A program made the position numbers and the translations under genes. Of a DNA stretch of 64,000 bases, positions 43,350 to 55,542 are shown piece after piece. Position 1 is the stretch's first letter. Each line of letters starts with the position of its first letter. The notes below the pieces were generated by a model. The model searched no databases. It had not been told where the DNA came from and saw only the letters and a list, made by a program, of their open reading frames with translations. Source of the DNA: Morella rubra. Its lineage: Eukaryota; Streptophyta; Magnoliopsida; Fagales; Myricaceae. Location: NCBI GenBank assembly GCA_003952965.2, contig CM025850.1:6684125-6748124 (forward strand). Direction: 5' to 3'.

Positions 43350-46300
43350 ACTTCAAATGGTTCCTCGGCCTAGAAACACCTATAAAAGGCTGTAGCCGAA
43401 AAATTTTGTAAGAAACACAGTGAGACAGTTGGAAACATCATGCTGAGGACATGAGATTCGCAAAATTTTCACCACTTTCAAAATCTTGATGAGATTATGG
43501 AAAAGGGAACTACCATTTATTCTTTTTGTTTGTTTTGCTTGATCATCTAGCATTATCAAAACCAAGAAAGCCTAAAGAATTTTCTTGGGTAAGTCAAAGG
43601 TATAGGAATTGAAAACCATGCACTTCGTATACAGAAAATTTCGAGCTCAAGCTTGTGAGAGTATTTTTTTTTTCCTACTCTTTTATCCATTCTGTGGAAT
43701 TTTTGCAAAAAACCCATTTGGTACGAATAATCACATCTAGAAGCAGTGTGTGAATACATGTGATACCCGTAACACTCGAGACCTCTATCCATTTAAGCCT
43801 CTACTACAAGTGATTCCTTTTAAGTTTCGTTTTATTTTTGTCCCATAATCCAGCAAAAAATTGCATATTGCTTGCTACATTCTAACATCCCCCATTTGAT
43901 CTGATCTGATATTTCTTCAGGCAGGATAAAAAAGTTCAAGACGAGCACCACAACCCGAGGAAAATAAGGATGCCCAATTTCATGATCAAGTACACAAATT
44001 AATGAGAGCATAGAAGTTAAAAATCCAACAGAGAAAAGAAAAGAGAAGAGAGAACAAGGAATATGAGAAAATCACGCAAGCAAGCTACTTAAAAGAACAA
44101 TGTTTAAGCCTCGAAGCTGATAAATCGCAATAAAAAAAAGAAGTACCGTGTTATGTGTAGTGTATCCCACTGGCGGGTGCCGGACGGGGTTTCCTATGGC
44201 CAATGGATAGGACTATTTATAGCTCCACAGAGGTCAGCGAGCTGTAAAGGTCAAGAAAGATCCGGAAGAATTTTATTCTATAGTTCCGTTTTTGGCGGGG
44301 AAACAGCTAAAATTCCCTCCAAAAACTGAGCATTTTGCTGTCGATGATGGGACAACAAGGGACGTAATCATGTCGTAAAATACCAAAAAGCAAAAAAAAA
44401 TGAAGAGAATTATGGCTGCGTTTGTTTATCTCAATTTTTTAAAGTCTAAAATTTTTAGAGTATAAAACACATTTTATAAATTTTACAAAATTTTATATTT
44501 TTATACATACATTTCACACTTTTTACAAATTTAATAAATTTTAAATTTAAAAGATTTTTAAAATTTTTAAAATATTTCTAAAATTTTACTAAACAAACGG
44601 TCCTATATAAGGATGTTGGAGTGCTTAGAAAATATATATATATATATATATGATGTTAGAGTGTCGTGGCATCCATCAGTTATCCCTTCGTAAGGCCAAA
44701 ACAGAACTTACCAACGCAATAAATCAGATGCTAGATGTAGGCTTTGTTTACCAAAATTGTATTTCAAAATTTTAACACAATAAAATAATTACAATATAAT
44801 CTCTTTTATTTATTAAATTATTATTTTTTTAATAAATATATAAAAATTTATTCAAATTATCTATCTCTTTAATTTTTTATTAATTTTAATACTCTTAAAT
44901 TTTAACTCACCTAAAATTTTAACACTCAAACACAGTTATAACGTCCGAGCTGCATCTTTGGATGTTCAGAGCTCACGGAGGTCCAAAAACCAGGCCCATG
45001 AACAGCCGAACCAAACAAATGACGGGATTCCGGCAGAAGCTTCGAGCTAGCATTGAGTTTGGTCATACAGTAAAATAACGACACAGTGGTTCAATCTCCA
45101 AGGGATCAAAGGACAAAACAATCTTTAACTTTACTCTATAGCTCGTATTCCGAGGATGGCCAAGAAATATCAAACTTGGGACCCGTCAGCTTATGAAGTT
45201 AAAATTTTTATAAAATTTTATTTTTATTAATATATTTAAAATTTTATCTCTATTTTTTTTATATTTATTTATTAATTTAATATATTTTTTTAATATTAAC
45301 ATAAAATTTTATAACCTAAATATTATAATATTAAAAAATATTCGGTTATAATGAATTTTAAGAATTTTTTATATTTTAAAAATTTTTAATAATATTAACT
45401 TTATTGGTATGCGTATTTTAGTTATTTTTATGTAGTATTAAAAATGATGTTTGGTTGTAGAATTTTTTGTATTGTGAAGATTCAAAAAAATCCTGAAATT
45501 TTTTTTTTTACCAAACAATATCTTAGTCTAATAGTCTTGCTTTACACACACTACATGCCACGGGGATTCACTTACTAGAAAAATAATTTTTAATATCTAA
45601 ATTTGGTTATCTAATACTACTCATCACCTGTATCGTCATTCTAGACAATTCAATATAAATTTTTAGGGGAAAAAAAATTACATTCCATTTTATAAAATAT
45701 TGGACCTCTAAATAAATGAAAGCATTGAACCATACACTAAATTCTGTCAACTATAAGGATTGTCTAATATAAGGACCCCAGACAATGCAAAATTATGTGG
45801 CAACACGAGAAAGACAGGAATCTGGAGGGGATTCGACTTTAGTTTACTAGGCAATAGCCATATCCGAAAAGGAAAAAGAAAAAGAAAATGGAACAGACAT
45901 ATTCCATAACTATCCTGAAGTAATTTCAGACAAAAGCCAAATTCCTGAGACAACACGGTCCTCCTCCCTATATCCGTCCGGTTTCAAGTGGCTGTTTCGG
46001 AGCTATTTGTAAACAAAGTTCGTAATACAACGTGTCAGGTAATGGACCCAAAGTCACCGTGATTCACTGATATCAACCGTCTAATTGGTCTACTACTTTT
46101 ATTCGCAGATGGGAGGAGGCTATTTCCGTACGAAAATTCACACCTTAAGTGGGAGTTTTTTTTTTTGGATAAGCCGGAAATGGGAGTTTAATCTATTAGT
46201 GTTTCGACTTAATTTCCCCCCGGGAGATTCGGTGGGCCCCAGTTAAGGCCGATCTACTAATCTTGACCGTCGATCGGGTCCTGCTTTTGAACAGATCACA

Positions 46301-46480
46301 GCGATAACGGTTCATTTTCTCTATTTTCTGTTCTATTTTAATAGTTTATAAAATCCTCACGAGAAAAATACCAGTCGAAAGCAGCACCATTATTTTCTCT
46401 GTTTTAAGTTCTTCTATGGTGGGAACGAACCCTAATTCAATTCTCACCTTCACGTGGTGGGTTGAATCCCTAGACTTAAG
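43350..46480. other. Intergenic region between the F-box cluster and PCFS4
   Basis: No gene supported. Contains the upstream block of unit G (near 44150-44200), a Tourist-like MITE at 44414-44603, a (TA)n run near 44634-44651, and further A/T-rich stretches (44740-44935, 45180-45520). Some of these end in inverted GTTTGGT / ACCAAAC words and are probably decayed MITEs. The last 300 bases presumably hold the PCFS4 promoter. Confidence 0.5.
44414..44603. mobile_element. Tourist-like MITE with TAT flanks
   Basis: Flanked by TAT at 44411-44413 and 44604-44606. Ends GGCTGCGTTTGTTTA and, complemented, GGACCGTTTGTTTAG are imperfect inverted repeats. The interior is rich in TTTTAAAATTT words, like the elements at 19218 and 35370. 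No coding capacity. Confidence 0.55.
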
Positions 46481-46501
46481 TTGCTATCCAATCATTCGCT
46501 G

Positions 46502-49500
46502 ATGGTCTCCATGGAATCGGAAAAGCTCTTAGTTAACAGAGAAAACCCTCGAAATCTAGCCACCGCGACGAGGGCGATGGCCAATGAGCTCGCACCGCAG
46601 AAGTCGCCGCAGACGATTCTCGACCGGTTCAGGGCTCTGCTGAAGCAGCGCGACGACGAGATTCGGGCTGTGTCCGGAGACGGTGCCATTTCAACGCCAA
46701 GCGCCGAGGAAATCGTGCGGCTTTACGAGTTATTGCTGTCGGAGCTAACGTTTAACTCGAAGCCCATTATCACGGATCTCACCATAATTGCCGGAGAGCA
46801 GAAGGAGCACGGCAAGGGCATCGCCAACGCCATTTGCACTCGGATTCTTGAGGTTCGTTTCGGTGCTTCTGGAATCTAAAGGATTGGGCAGAGGGTTTGG
46901 TTGAATTTGTATTGTTATGGGATTTTAAGGATTTCGTATACTAGTGTACGCAACTTTCTTTGTGTAACTCTAGAGTTATTGAGAGTGTAAAGATTGGAAA
47001 TTTGGAACCTGTTCGGTTTCCAACAAAGGCTGGGCAAAGAAAGGATGGAGCATTTCTGAATTGTGGTACTTGTTATTATGGAGTCTTACAGACTAAAACC
47101 TCCATTAATTGAGGTTTAGCAATTATGGACTTCAAATTTCCCTTTTCCCTCCGTTTATCCCCTGGTTGGTTGATGGAGTAGATTTAAAAATTTCAATCCT
47201 TCGGCTTAATATTCGCAGCTGGCTAACATAGTAGACTTCCGTTATCTAGCATTAGACTTTGCGGCATTAATTTCATGGGACATGTAATGTACTCAATTTT
47301 AAGAAGCTTCACTGCTCAGAACGAGCACTCCCGGGAATTTTTAAGATCTGGGCGAATTTCTTTGTTGAGAGAACTGAAGAGGTTGTAGTTTCGTATGGAA
47401 TAGGAGATTAGACTGCAGGTTAACAGGCACAGATCTATGATTCCAACTGCAAAAAAGGGCCAGAATGCTGCTTTTAGTATTTCTTGATTGAGAGGAGTTA
47501 TAGTTTTCTCCTAGTAACACAGGGCTCGGAAGATTATGCCTGTAGGATTATTGATATGTCATTTACCATATGTTGGACTGCATTTGATCCTGGTAGCCAC
47601 CTTTTCTTGCTTTTGGAATCCATTGTTTCATAGGCATATTAAGTTTTAGGATTCATGCTGGCAAGAGATAGTGGTTACCTGGCATCTCGTCTTTCAGTGC
47701 TATGCAACAATAATGAAATAATCTTGCCTAGACACACTTACAATTGTAGGAATTAGACTCATCTAAAAGTATCTCATGCTTGACCTCGCTTTGAACTTAT
47801 TGAAAAGAGAATTTCTACGTCAAAGTATAGGTTAAGGTATAAATCAAAGTTCTTACTTAAAAGTCCTTTTTTAGTCTGTAAAAATTATATGAGTCTTTGA
47901 TTTTTTGTTTTCATCAAGGGTGGAGTGCAGGTATTGATCTCTGTAGTTTTGTAGCTTAAATTTGCAGACAAACCATTTAGTGTTCCTAGTCATTCCTAAC
48001 TGCAAGTTAAATATTTGGGGGTTTTCCCCTCTCTGCATTGTTTGAATTTCACTTATATTCAGTATACTGTATGTCTCTGAGTGCCCCTCACATTTGCCCT
48101 CAAGTGCGTTCATTGAGTTTCTATCTTTATTGCTTGATTTTTTTGGTGGACCTATTTTTGGAAAGTAGGGGGAATTGATTGTTTTGTCATAAGATATCTT
48201 TATATTGTTATCGTCATTCAAAGTTCAGTACTTGTCTTCTGCAGGCTCCAGTTGAGCAGAAACTGCCTTCATTATACCTTTTAGACAGTATTGTCAAGAA
48301 TATTGGTCGGGACTATGTTAGGCATTTCTCTTCCCACCTTCCTGTGGTGAGTTTTGCATTGTCATTTGCATATGCTTTCCATACTCTTTAATTTACAAAT
48401 CACATGATTCTGATGAACTTTTGGCTTCCTCTTTTTGAAGGTTTTTTGCGAGGCATACAGGCAAGTTCTGCCTAATCAGTATAATGCCATGCGCCACCTC
48501 TTTGGGACCTGGACAGCAGTCTTCCCACCTTCTGTCCTTCAGAAGATTGAGTCACAACTGCAATTTTCTCCATCGGTAAACCATCAATCATCTGGCTTGA
48601 GGGCTTCTGAATCTCCTCGACCAACCCATGGCATACATGTTAACCCAAAGTATCTGCGTCAGTTGGAGAATTCAACTGTTAATAGTGTATGCTTCTTGTT
48701 AAATTCTCTCTCTTCTTTTTTCTTTTCCCTTTCCTTAGCACTAAGGGTCAGACTGCTGCCTTTGTTATTTTTTGTTCACAAAATTCTGTTTACTCATAAA
48801 TAAGCTGCAAGAGTGAAGGCTTGTAATGAGGTATCTGTGCTTAGATGCTATGCTGCATATTCTAGTGATCTTGTTGCTGGATCAGCATATCAATTCCTCC
48901 ATAAGCAATCCTATTGGACTATACTAACATCTATATCTTCGTTTTTCATAATGTTCTGCAAGTCAGACATCGAGATTTTCAGTCAGGCGGGGCCAACAGT
49001 TGTCTATCCATGTGGAAATATTTCCGTGTGTTACGATAGTCTGAAATAATTAATTTGATATCTTAGGGTTATAATGAGAGAAAGAGGTAGCATAAATGGT
49101 ATTAATTTGTGTTGAACACCACCACTCGGGGTTCCAAAGAAAGAGCATTAAAAAGGTCAAACTTGTGTATGTACGATGGTTTGAGCCAGGAACATGCACT
49201 TACAAGAGATGATGACATTGATAATTCTTTCAGTATTGCCTTGGACATGTTTAGCAAGAGTCTGCCCAGTGTATAGAGGTATAATGGTTTCTAGGTGGCG
49301 GGTTCATTTTCATCCCACTTTTTCGGTTAAAGGTAATGACCAAGTGTGCTAGCAGGGAGGAAAAATTTGAGGAGTTTCTGTATCATAGTTGAGAAAAGAG
49401 AGAAGATAATATGATGAGTTGTTCGAAGAAGTAATGCCTGAACACTTACAGAGTGAAACACGTGCGAGGGCCGTGGTCTGGCCTCCAAGTTTCTTTTCCT

Positions 49501-52500
49501 CCACAAATTGTTATGGGAGTTTCTTCAGGCACCAACTGGCATTGCATGCACGCATATGGGAGGCACAAGAATTCGGATGGAACTGACTGAGAAACTTGCA
49601 AATGAGTATGTGGAAACTATTTAGGGACCATTTTACTTTCTCACACAAGTGCCAGATTTGCAGTATTTTTGGTTAACTACTGATGGTATACCATCGGTGG
49701 TTCTTATATGTAATATATTGGCAGGATCTAGTGCAGCTTGGCAATTTGGGCTTCTCATAAGCGAATTTGGAAATATCTCCATGTATTATTGTTTGTCATT
49801 TTTGAAACAGTGGAATTTATGAAGATTCATGAATGATTACATCTTCTATTAGTTAGGGACTGTTTTAATTTCTGTAATTTTTGCATTCAAGGTAACAAAA
49901 GCTTAGTAAACAACAGTCAACTGGAACTTTTCCCTTCCCTTATTATGATTTCCTATCAATATCTCCAAGTATTACAGTGCCAAATATGGTAAAATCCAGG
50001 ACTTTCCTTGTGTACACTGGATTTCTTGTGTGCGTGATGTAGGTCTATATCTTTTATTCTCGCTGGGTTTATTCTTTTCAATCTTTTACTGGGTGATGGG
50101 AGACTGATGTGCTGTAATGCTTTCTTTTGCGTGTATATTGCTTGATTTGTAAGATTATTGTTTCATCTTACTACACTTTGAGATAGAACTGCAAAGACAA
50201 TGAGCATATTAGTTTATGCTTTCACTTTCAGTGCATATAAAGTGTAGGCTTTGTTTAATGTGTAATTTGTTACCTTTGCAGAACATTCAGCAACCTAGAG
50301 TCACTTCAGCTTTGAAAATGTATGGTCAGCAACCTGCTGTTGGACAAGAGGAGTTTGATTCTGGTCAGGGAGAGCTTGTACCCTCACAGGATGGAGCCCA
50401 AAGATTGAGCTCAACTGGAAATGCGGGTCGTGCACCTTTTTCCTTTGGGGCGAATAAGGCGCGTCCATCTTCAAGCATAAGAGTTGGAAAACCTTATTCA
50501 CCATCAAGATCTGGACCTGATAGGGCTTTATCGCTGGCAGTTGAAGAATTTTCAGAAGACAATTCTGCTAGAAGGTTTGTTGATAGGGGCTCTCCAGCTC
50601 ATTCCACATTTGAGTATGGACTAGGTAGAGCAACTGGTAGAGCTGAGGAAAAGAGTGTCTGGCAGAGGAAAGACTATTCCGATAGTGCTCATAATCGGTT
50701 TGAAGCTTCAACACTGTACAACCATAGTAATGGACATGAAAACCAACAACCAAGAGCTTTAATTGATGCATATGGAAGTGACACTGGGAAGAAATCTTTT
50801 ATTGTTAAGCCTCTGCAGGTTCAATGCCTTGTTGTTAACGGTATAGACAGTAAGGTTGCTCCAGCGCCATGGCAGAATACTGAAGAAGAAGAGTTTGATT
50901 GGGAGGATATGAGCCCCACTTTAGCAGACCGTGATAAGAGTAATGATTTCCTGTCATCATCTGTCCCACCTTTCCGAAGCACTGGGGCAAAGCCTGGCTT
51001 TGGAGTACAGACTGTTTCGTCTCTGGAGCCTGATAACAGGAGCAATTGGTCTAGTCAGGCTCAGCTTCCTGCCATGGATGATGCTTATGTTGAAGAAGCA
51101 GTCCCCTCACTAAGTGTATGCTTCCTCTACTTGTTTTCTGTTCAATATTTTGTCTTTTTAGACAACGTTCTTAGACAATATGGAATATAAATGATGTTCT
51201 TAGCTTGCAAGTAACGTGAGTTATGTAAATTGGTCTGCATTTGTTAATTCAAATGATGTTCCCTTGCGATGATTTGACTAGAGCTTTCCTTTAGAGTATC
51301 GGATTTCCTCTATCACCACCCAGTCCTTTTGCACCCATTTGAAATATATACACATACTCTGTTGTCTCAAATGGAAGAGCAGTCTCTTATGTTTTTGTCT
51401 GTCACTAGGATCCGATTAAGCGTATGTTTTTGTCAAAAAGTAAAAATTAAACTGGAAAAGAAAAACTGTCCTTCAATTGTCTTGGTAATTTCTGGATTTT
51501 TTGGATATTGGCCATACTAGGGTCCAGGATCTTTTGTTTCTCGTTATTATGCCATATTCGTTTGGTTAGTTTTGCTGGTTGGGTTTTTACTTGTTAAGGT
51601 TTCCAAGTCCAATAGTTCTTGAATTTGTGATTGAAGTGAAATTAGATTCTTTTTTTCTTTGCTTGCACTATTCCCGTTTTTTACTTGGCTACTTCATACC
51701 ACAACTGTAAATTGGTAGCATTCTTCCTAAGCACAAAAGAACTCTACTTTTTGTGACCTATATGCTTTGCGCCATGAAATATGAATCCCCCCCGAACTGT
51801 CAAAAGGGTTCCAGACAACTGTTAATTATTGTTGTTTATGCATTTAAGCCTCAGCAACTTTTTAAAGCCAAAGTTAAATCTAAACTACATACTCTTCTTG
51901 CTTCTTAACAAATCTGAAACCACTGATTTTTTCTTCTGCCACCAGTAAAGTTATAGTGAGAAATTGACATCCTCCTTAGTGCTGTCTGACATCATTTGAT
52001 ATTTTTGTTCTCACATTCTACATTTGTTCCACCTGGATTCTATGAATTTGTTCTAGGAATTGGAATGATACATGGAAAATGAACCTTCAATCCTAAGTGT
52101 TTGAAGTTTTGATATTTTAACTGCAGTTTGGTGGTGGATCAAGGGCAAAGATACCTGGATTCCAAGCTGAAAGAAATCAGATTCGGAATTCTTGCTACCC
52201 TCAGGAGGCCTGGAATGTGCCTCCCCATCTCGCCAAAGGAAGAGGAAGGAGTTTCCGTATGCCCTTATCAGCAAGTGGTATATTGTCATCAGATGGTGAC
52301 AAAATGCCTCCTCTTAATGGTAAGCTTCCTGATGCTGATTCACAACGTTACGGTCCTCCAGCTAGTGTGTCAAGAATTTGTTCTTCCAATCTTGACTCTG
52401 TTGGTGTTGAGGCTCAACCGGCTGCTGTACGAGCATCTTTGGGGTTAAGGCGGCCTCCTCTAAATGTGCATAGCTCTCGCCCGCTACCGTTGCAGCCTGT

Positions 52501-53974
52501 TTTTCCACAGCAGAGACATATGAGGAGCCAATTCGGCTCAATAAATGCTAGCAAAACTGTCAACAATCTTGGTCCAAATGGTTCTTTATATATGCCAGAT
52601 CAGCAGTTAGATAGTTTTGGAAATAAGGAGCTGAGTTCTAAAGAGCTGCAACAATTGCATAATCCACCTGCAGGACAAATTCCTCGGAATCAGCGCAACC
52701 AAGCACCACTGAATCCTTTACAGCCACAATTTCGTTCATCTCAGGAGGCACACCCATCTTTAGCAGCTGTGTTGCCACCTCATCTAGTGGCACCACCTTT
52801 GAATCATGGATACAACCAACAAGCGTTTGGGGCCACTGTTAGTACAGTTCTGTCAAATGCTGCACCTGGTGTGCAGTTGGTGTTACCTGTTCAAAATATC
52901 TCGAATAGCTCTTTGCACTTACAGGGAGGAGCCTTGCCACCTCTACCTCCAGGTCCCCCTCCCACTTCATCGCAATTCCTACCTCTCACAAGCTCTGCAA
53001 CTCCTGTTGCCCCTAATCAACAGACAAACAGTGGATTTTCTGGATTGATTGGTTCTCTTATGGCTCAGGGTTTAATCTCATTGACCAAACAGACCCCTGT
53101 ACAGGTATCTGCTACATTAATATTTCTCTTTGTGCTTAGAGTGTCGAGTAATTTATTTTTCCTCTTCCAACGCAATTGTTAGATTGTTTCCTAATAAAAT
53201 TATCCAATTTATAGGATTCTGTAGGAGTCGAGTTTAATGCAGACCTTCTTAAGGTGCGTCATGAGTCTATAATAAGTGCCCTATATACTGATCTCCCAAG
53301 ACAATGCACTACCTGTGGCCTCCGATTCAAATGCCAAGAAGAGCACAGTAGCCATATGGATTGGCATGTAACCAAGAATCGTATGTCTAAAAACCGTAAG
53401 CAGAAGCCTTCTCGTAAGTGGTTTGTAAGTGCTAGTATGTGGCTCAGTGGTGCAGAGGCATTGGGAACTGAAGCAGTTCCGGGGTTTTTACCTACTGAGA
53501 GTGTTGTAGAAAAGAAGGATGAGGAAGAAATGGCTGTTCCTGCTGATGAGGAACAGAATGCATGTGCATTATGTGGAGAGCCTTTTGATGATTTTTACAG
53601 TGATGAGACAGAAGAGTGGATGTATAAGGGGGCTGTTTACATGAATGCACCCAGTGGCTCGACAGCTGGCATGGATAGGTCTCAGTTAGGTCCTATTGTG
53701 CATGCTAAGTGCCGGTCCGAATCTAGTGTGGTTTCCCCTGAAGATTTTAGACAAGAGGAAAGGGTATGCATTTCTCATTCAACTTTCTCAAACTTCTACT
53801 TGCATTTTCAGAAAGTCTGTCTTTGTTGCCATTAGTATTGTGTTTGAGCTTGATATGCCTAAAGCTTCTATGCCAAAAATTCTTTTTTTATTTTCTAGAT
53901 TCATTGTTTTCAATTGTCATATGCAGGGAACTACTGCAGAGGGTAGTCAAAGCAAACGTACGCGGTTTAGTTAG
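46502..53974 (+). CDS. PCFS4: PCF11-like pre-mRNA cleavage and polyadenylation factor (PCFS4 type)
   Basis: Nuclear factor linking the RNA polymerase II C-terminal domain to 3'-end cleavage and polyadenylation. Arabidopsis PCFS4 promotes flowering through alternative polyadenylation of FCA. Seven exons: 46502-46852, 48245-48346, 48441-48686, 50282-51115, 52127-53104, 53215-53763, 53927-53974, giving 1035 residues. The next in-frame ATG at 46511 (MESEK) matches the Arabidopsis N-terminus and may be the true start. The CTD-interacting domain spans roughly residues 60-175 ([19 protein letters not shown], then [20 protein letters not shown]). A long disordered Pro/Gln/Ser-rich middle contains [14 protein letters not shown] and [16 protein letters not shown]. 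Near 868-888 lies a C2H2 finger ([20 protein letters not shown]), then [17 protein letters not shown] second Cys cluster is CALCGEPF paired with HAKC. All exons are open. Confidence 0.95.
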
Positions 53975-55542
53975 GACAACTTTGTGTTATTCTGTAACTC
54001 ATATGATTTTGTCCATCTTAATGGCATGCTATTAACTTACTTTCACAGTAGTATTGGAGCTTCCAGTACCTTGGCATCATGCCAGAACATTGTATATGTA
54101 TAGTTCGACTTGTACCACCATGCAACATCATCTTGCAGCAGAGGTTTTAAAAGTTCTCTTGCAGTATTACCTTTCTGGTATTCTTTTTCCTTTGCTGTCA
54201 GAACATCAAGAAGTACACCACACACATTCGTTATTTTCATCAACAGGTACTCATTTGGACCTTTTAATGTCTTAGGGGATTGCTCCCAAAAGGAAAAAAA
54301 TATCTTAGGGGATTGGTAATGATTGGCTTTGAACCATTTTGAGAGAGCTGGGAAATAGAGAAGGGGGTGGGGTTTGAAACAAAATCCAAAAGCGGAAAAA
54401 TAGAGGAGAATGGGGTGAGGGATGCGAAAGTGTCAGATCCACAGAATCCACTTCCTTGTCTCTCCCCTCCTCCCCGCTTTTCATTCTTTAAGCATTCTGC
54501 ATGATGGCATCAACAGTAGTATCTGTAAGCGAAGGTCTCCTGTGCTTATTTCTCATCAAATCAATGAAGTGCTGGAAGTGAAACAACAATTGCAGTTGAA
54601 ACAGCCATTTGGCCCTTCTCCTGAATTTGCTTTTAGGTTTCTTAAATGTAATAATAACACTTTATAGTGTTGTTGGAGTTATGTAGAGCTTTAAATACTT
54701 GTGATGGTACTGTTACTTATATTGGAAATGCTTTTTCTTTTCTGATTTAAACGAATGTGCTTGCTCTTTTTATTGAGTTGAATGAAGATATCTACAAGTG
54801 CCTTCTACATTTCTTGCCTGCCACTCAAGATTCCAATGTGTTTACCTTCGATGGTAAAGAAAATGCCTGTTTGCTTCTCTCTCTCTCTCTCGCTCTCAAC
54901 ATCTCTGAATTGTATGTAGTTTGCCTTGCGGTTTGCAACCAATGTTACATTCTCTCTGCATGATTCTGCTCATGGACGCATCATATGCCTTATGCTGTCC
55001 TACTGTATCAAGAGAAGGACAAAACCTTTTCGCTGCAACGAGAAAATTAATAGTGGTAGCAGTTTAATATTTCAACATCTTATTCAGCAGTTTCTTCTGG
55101 ATAATTCTGTAACTTTGAAAGCATCAGAATATGCGATGGTGTAAAGATTTGATACAAGGCAAATGACGAGCACATCGTATTCACTTAACCCGGGGTGTTT
55201 TTTTTTTTTTTTTTTTTATTCAGATTATATCTTGTTGAATAATGTTAGTTTTTTATTTTTCAACTACCTTTTCGATTGATATTGGAAGTGCACTCTTTTG
55301 ACCGTCCAACTTCTGAACTAGTTGCTTAGAGAAAAAACCTCTGGATTAATTGAAGATGAAAAAGCACAAACACTAACTAAATCACTGAAAAGTGATTACA
55401 TCACAGGGATTTAGCGTATGGTACAAATATATTAGAAGCCGTTCCAGGCCTAAAACATATATAGGGTCCCAAGCTATCGAGACATTCTTCAAAGAGTTAG
55501 CATTATATACATCTACGAGTGTTGAGAAATGGGTATCGGGTG
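53975..55542. other. PCFS4 3' UTR and spacer
   Basis: Short open frames only, none recognisable. A poly-T run lies near 55199-55217. From about 55220 the sequence is related to 61590-61760 (shared TATCTTGTTGA, CTCTTTTGACCGTCCAAC and AGTGATTACATCA), so the TrpB-like tandem duplication includes 3' flanking DNA. Confidence 0.55.

Noticed and set aside
52217..53182. PCFS4 exon 5 running on past 53104 into the intron
   Set aside because: The open frame continues to 53182, but a good donor at 53105 and acceptor before 53215 join CAG to GAT in frame and restore the family sequence [13 protein letters not shown].
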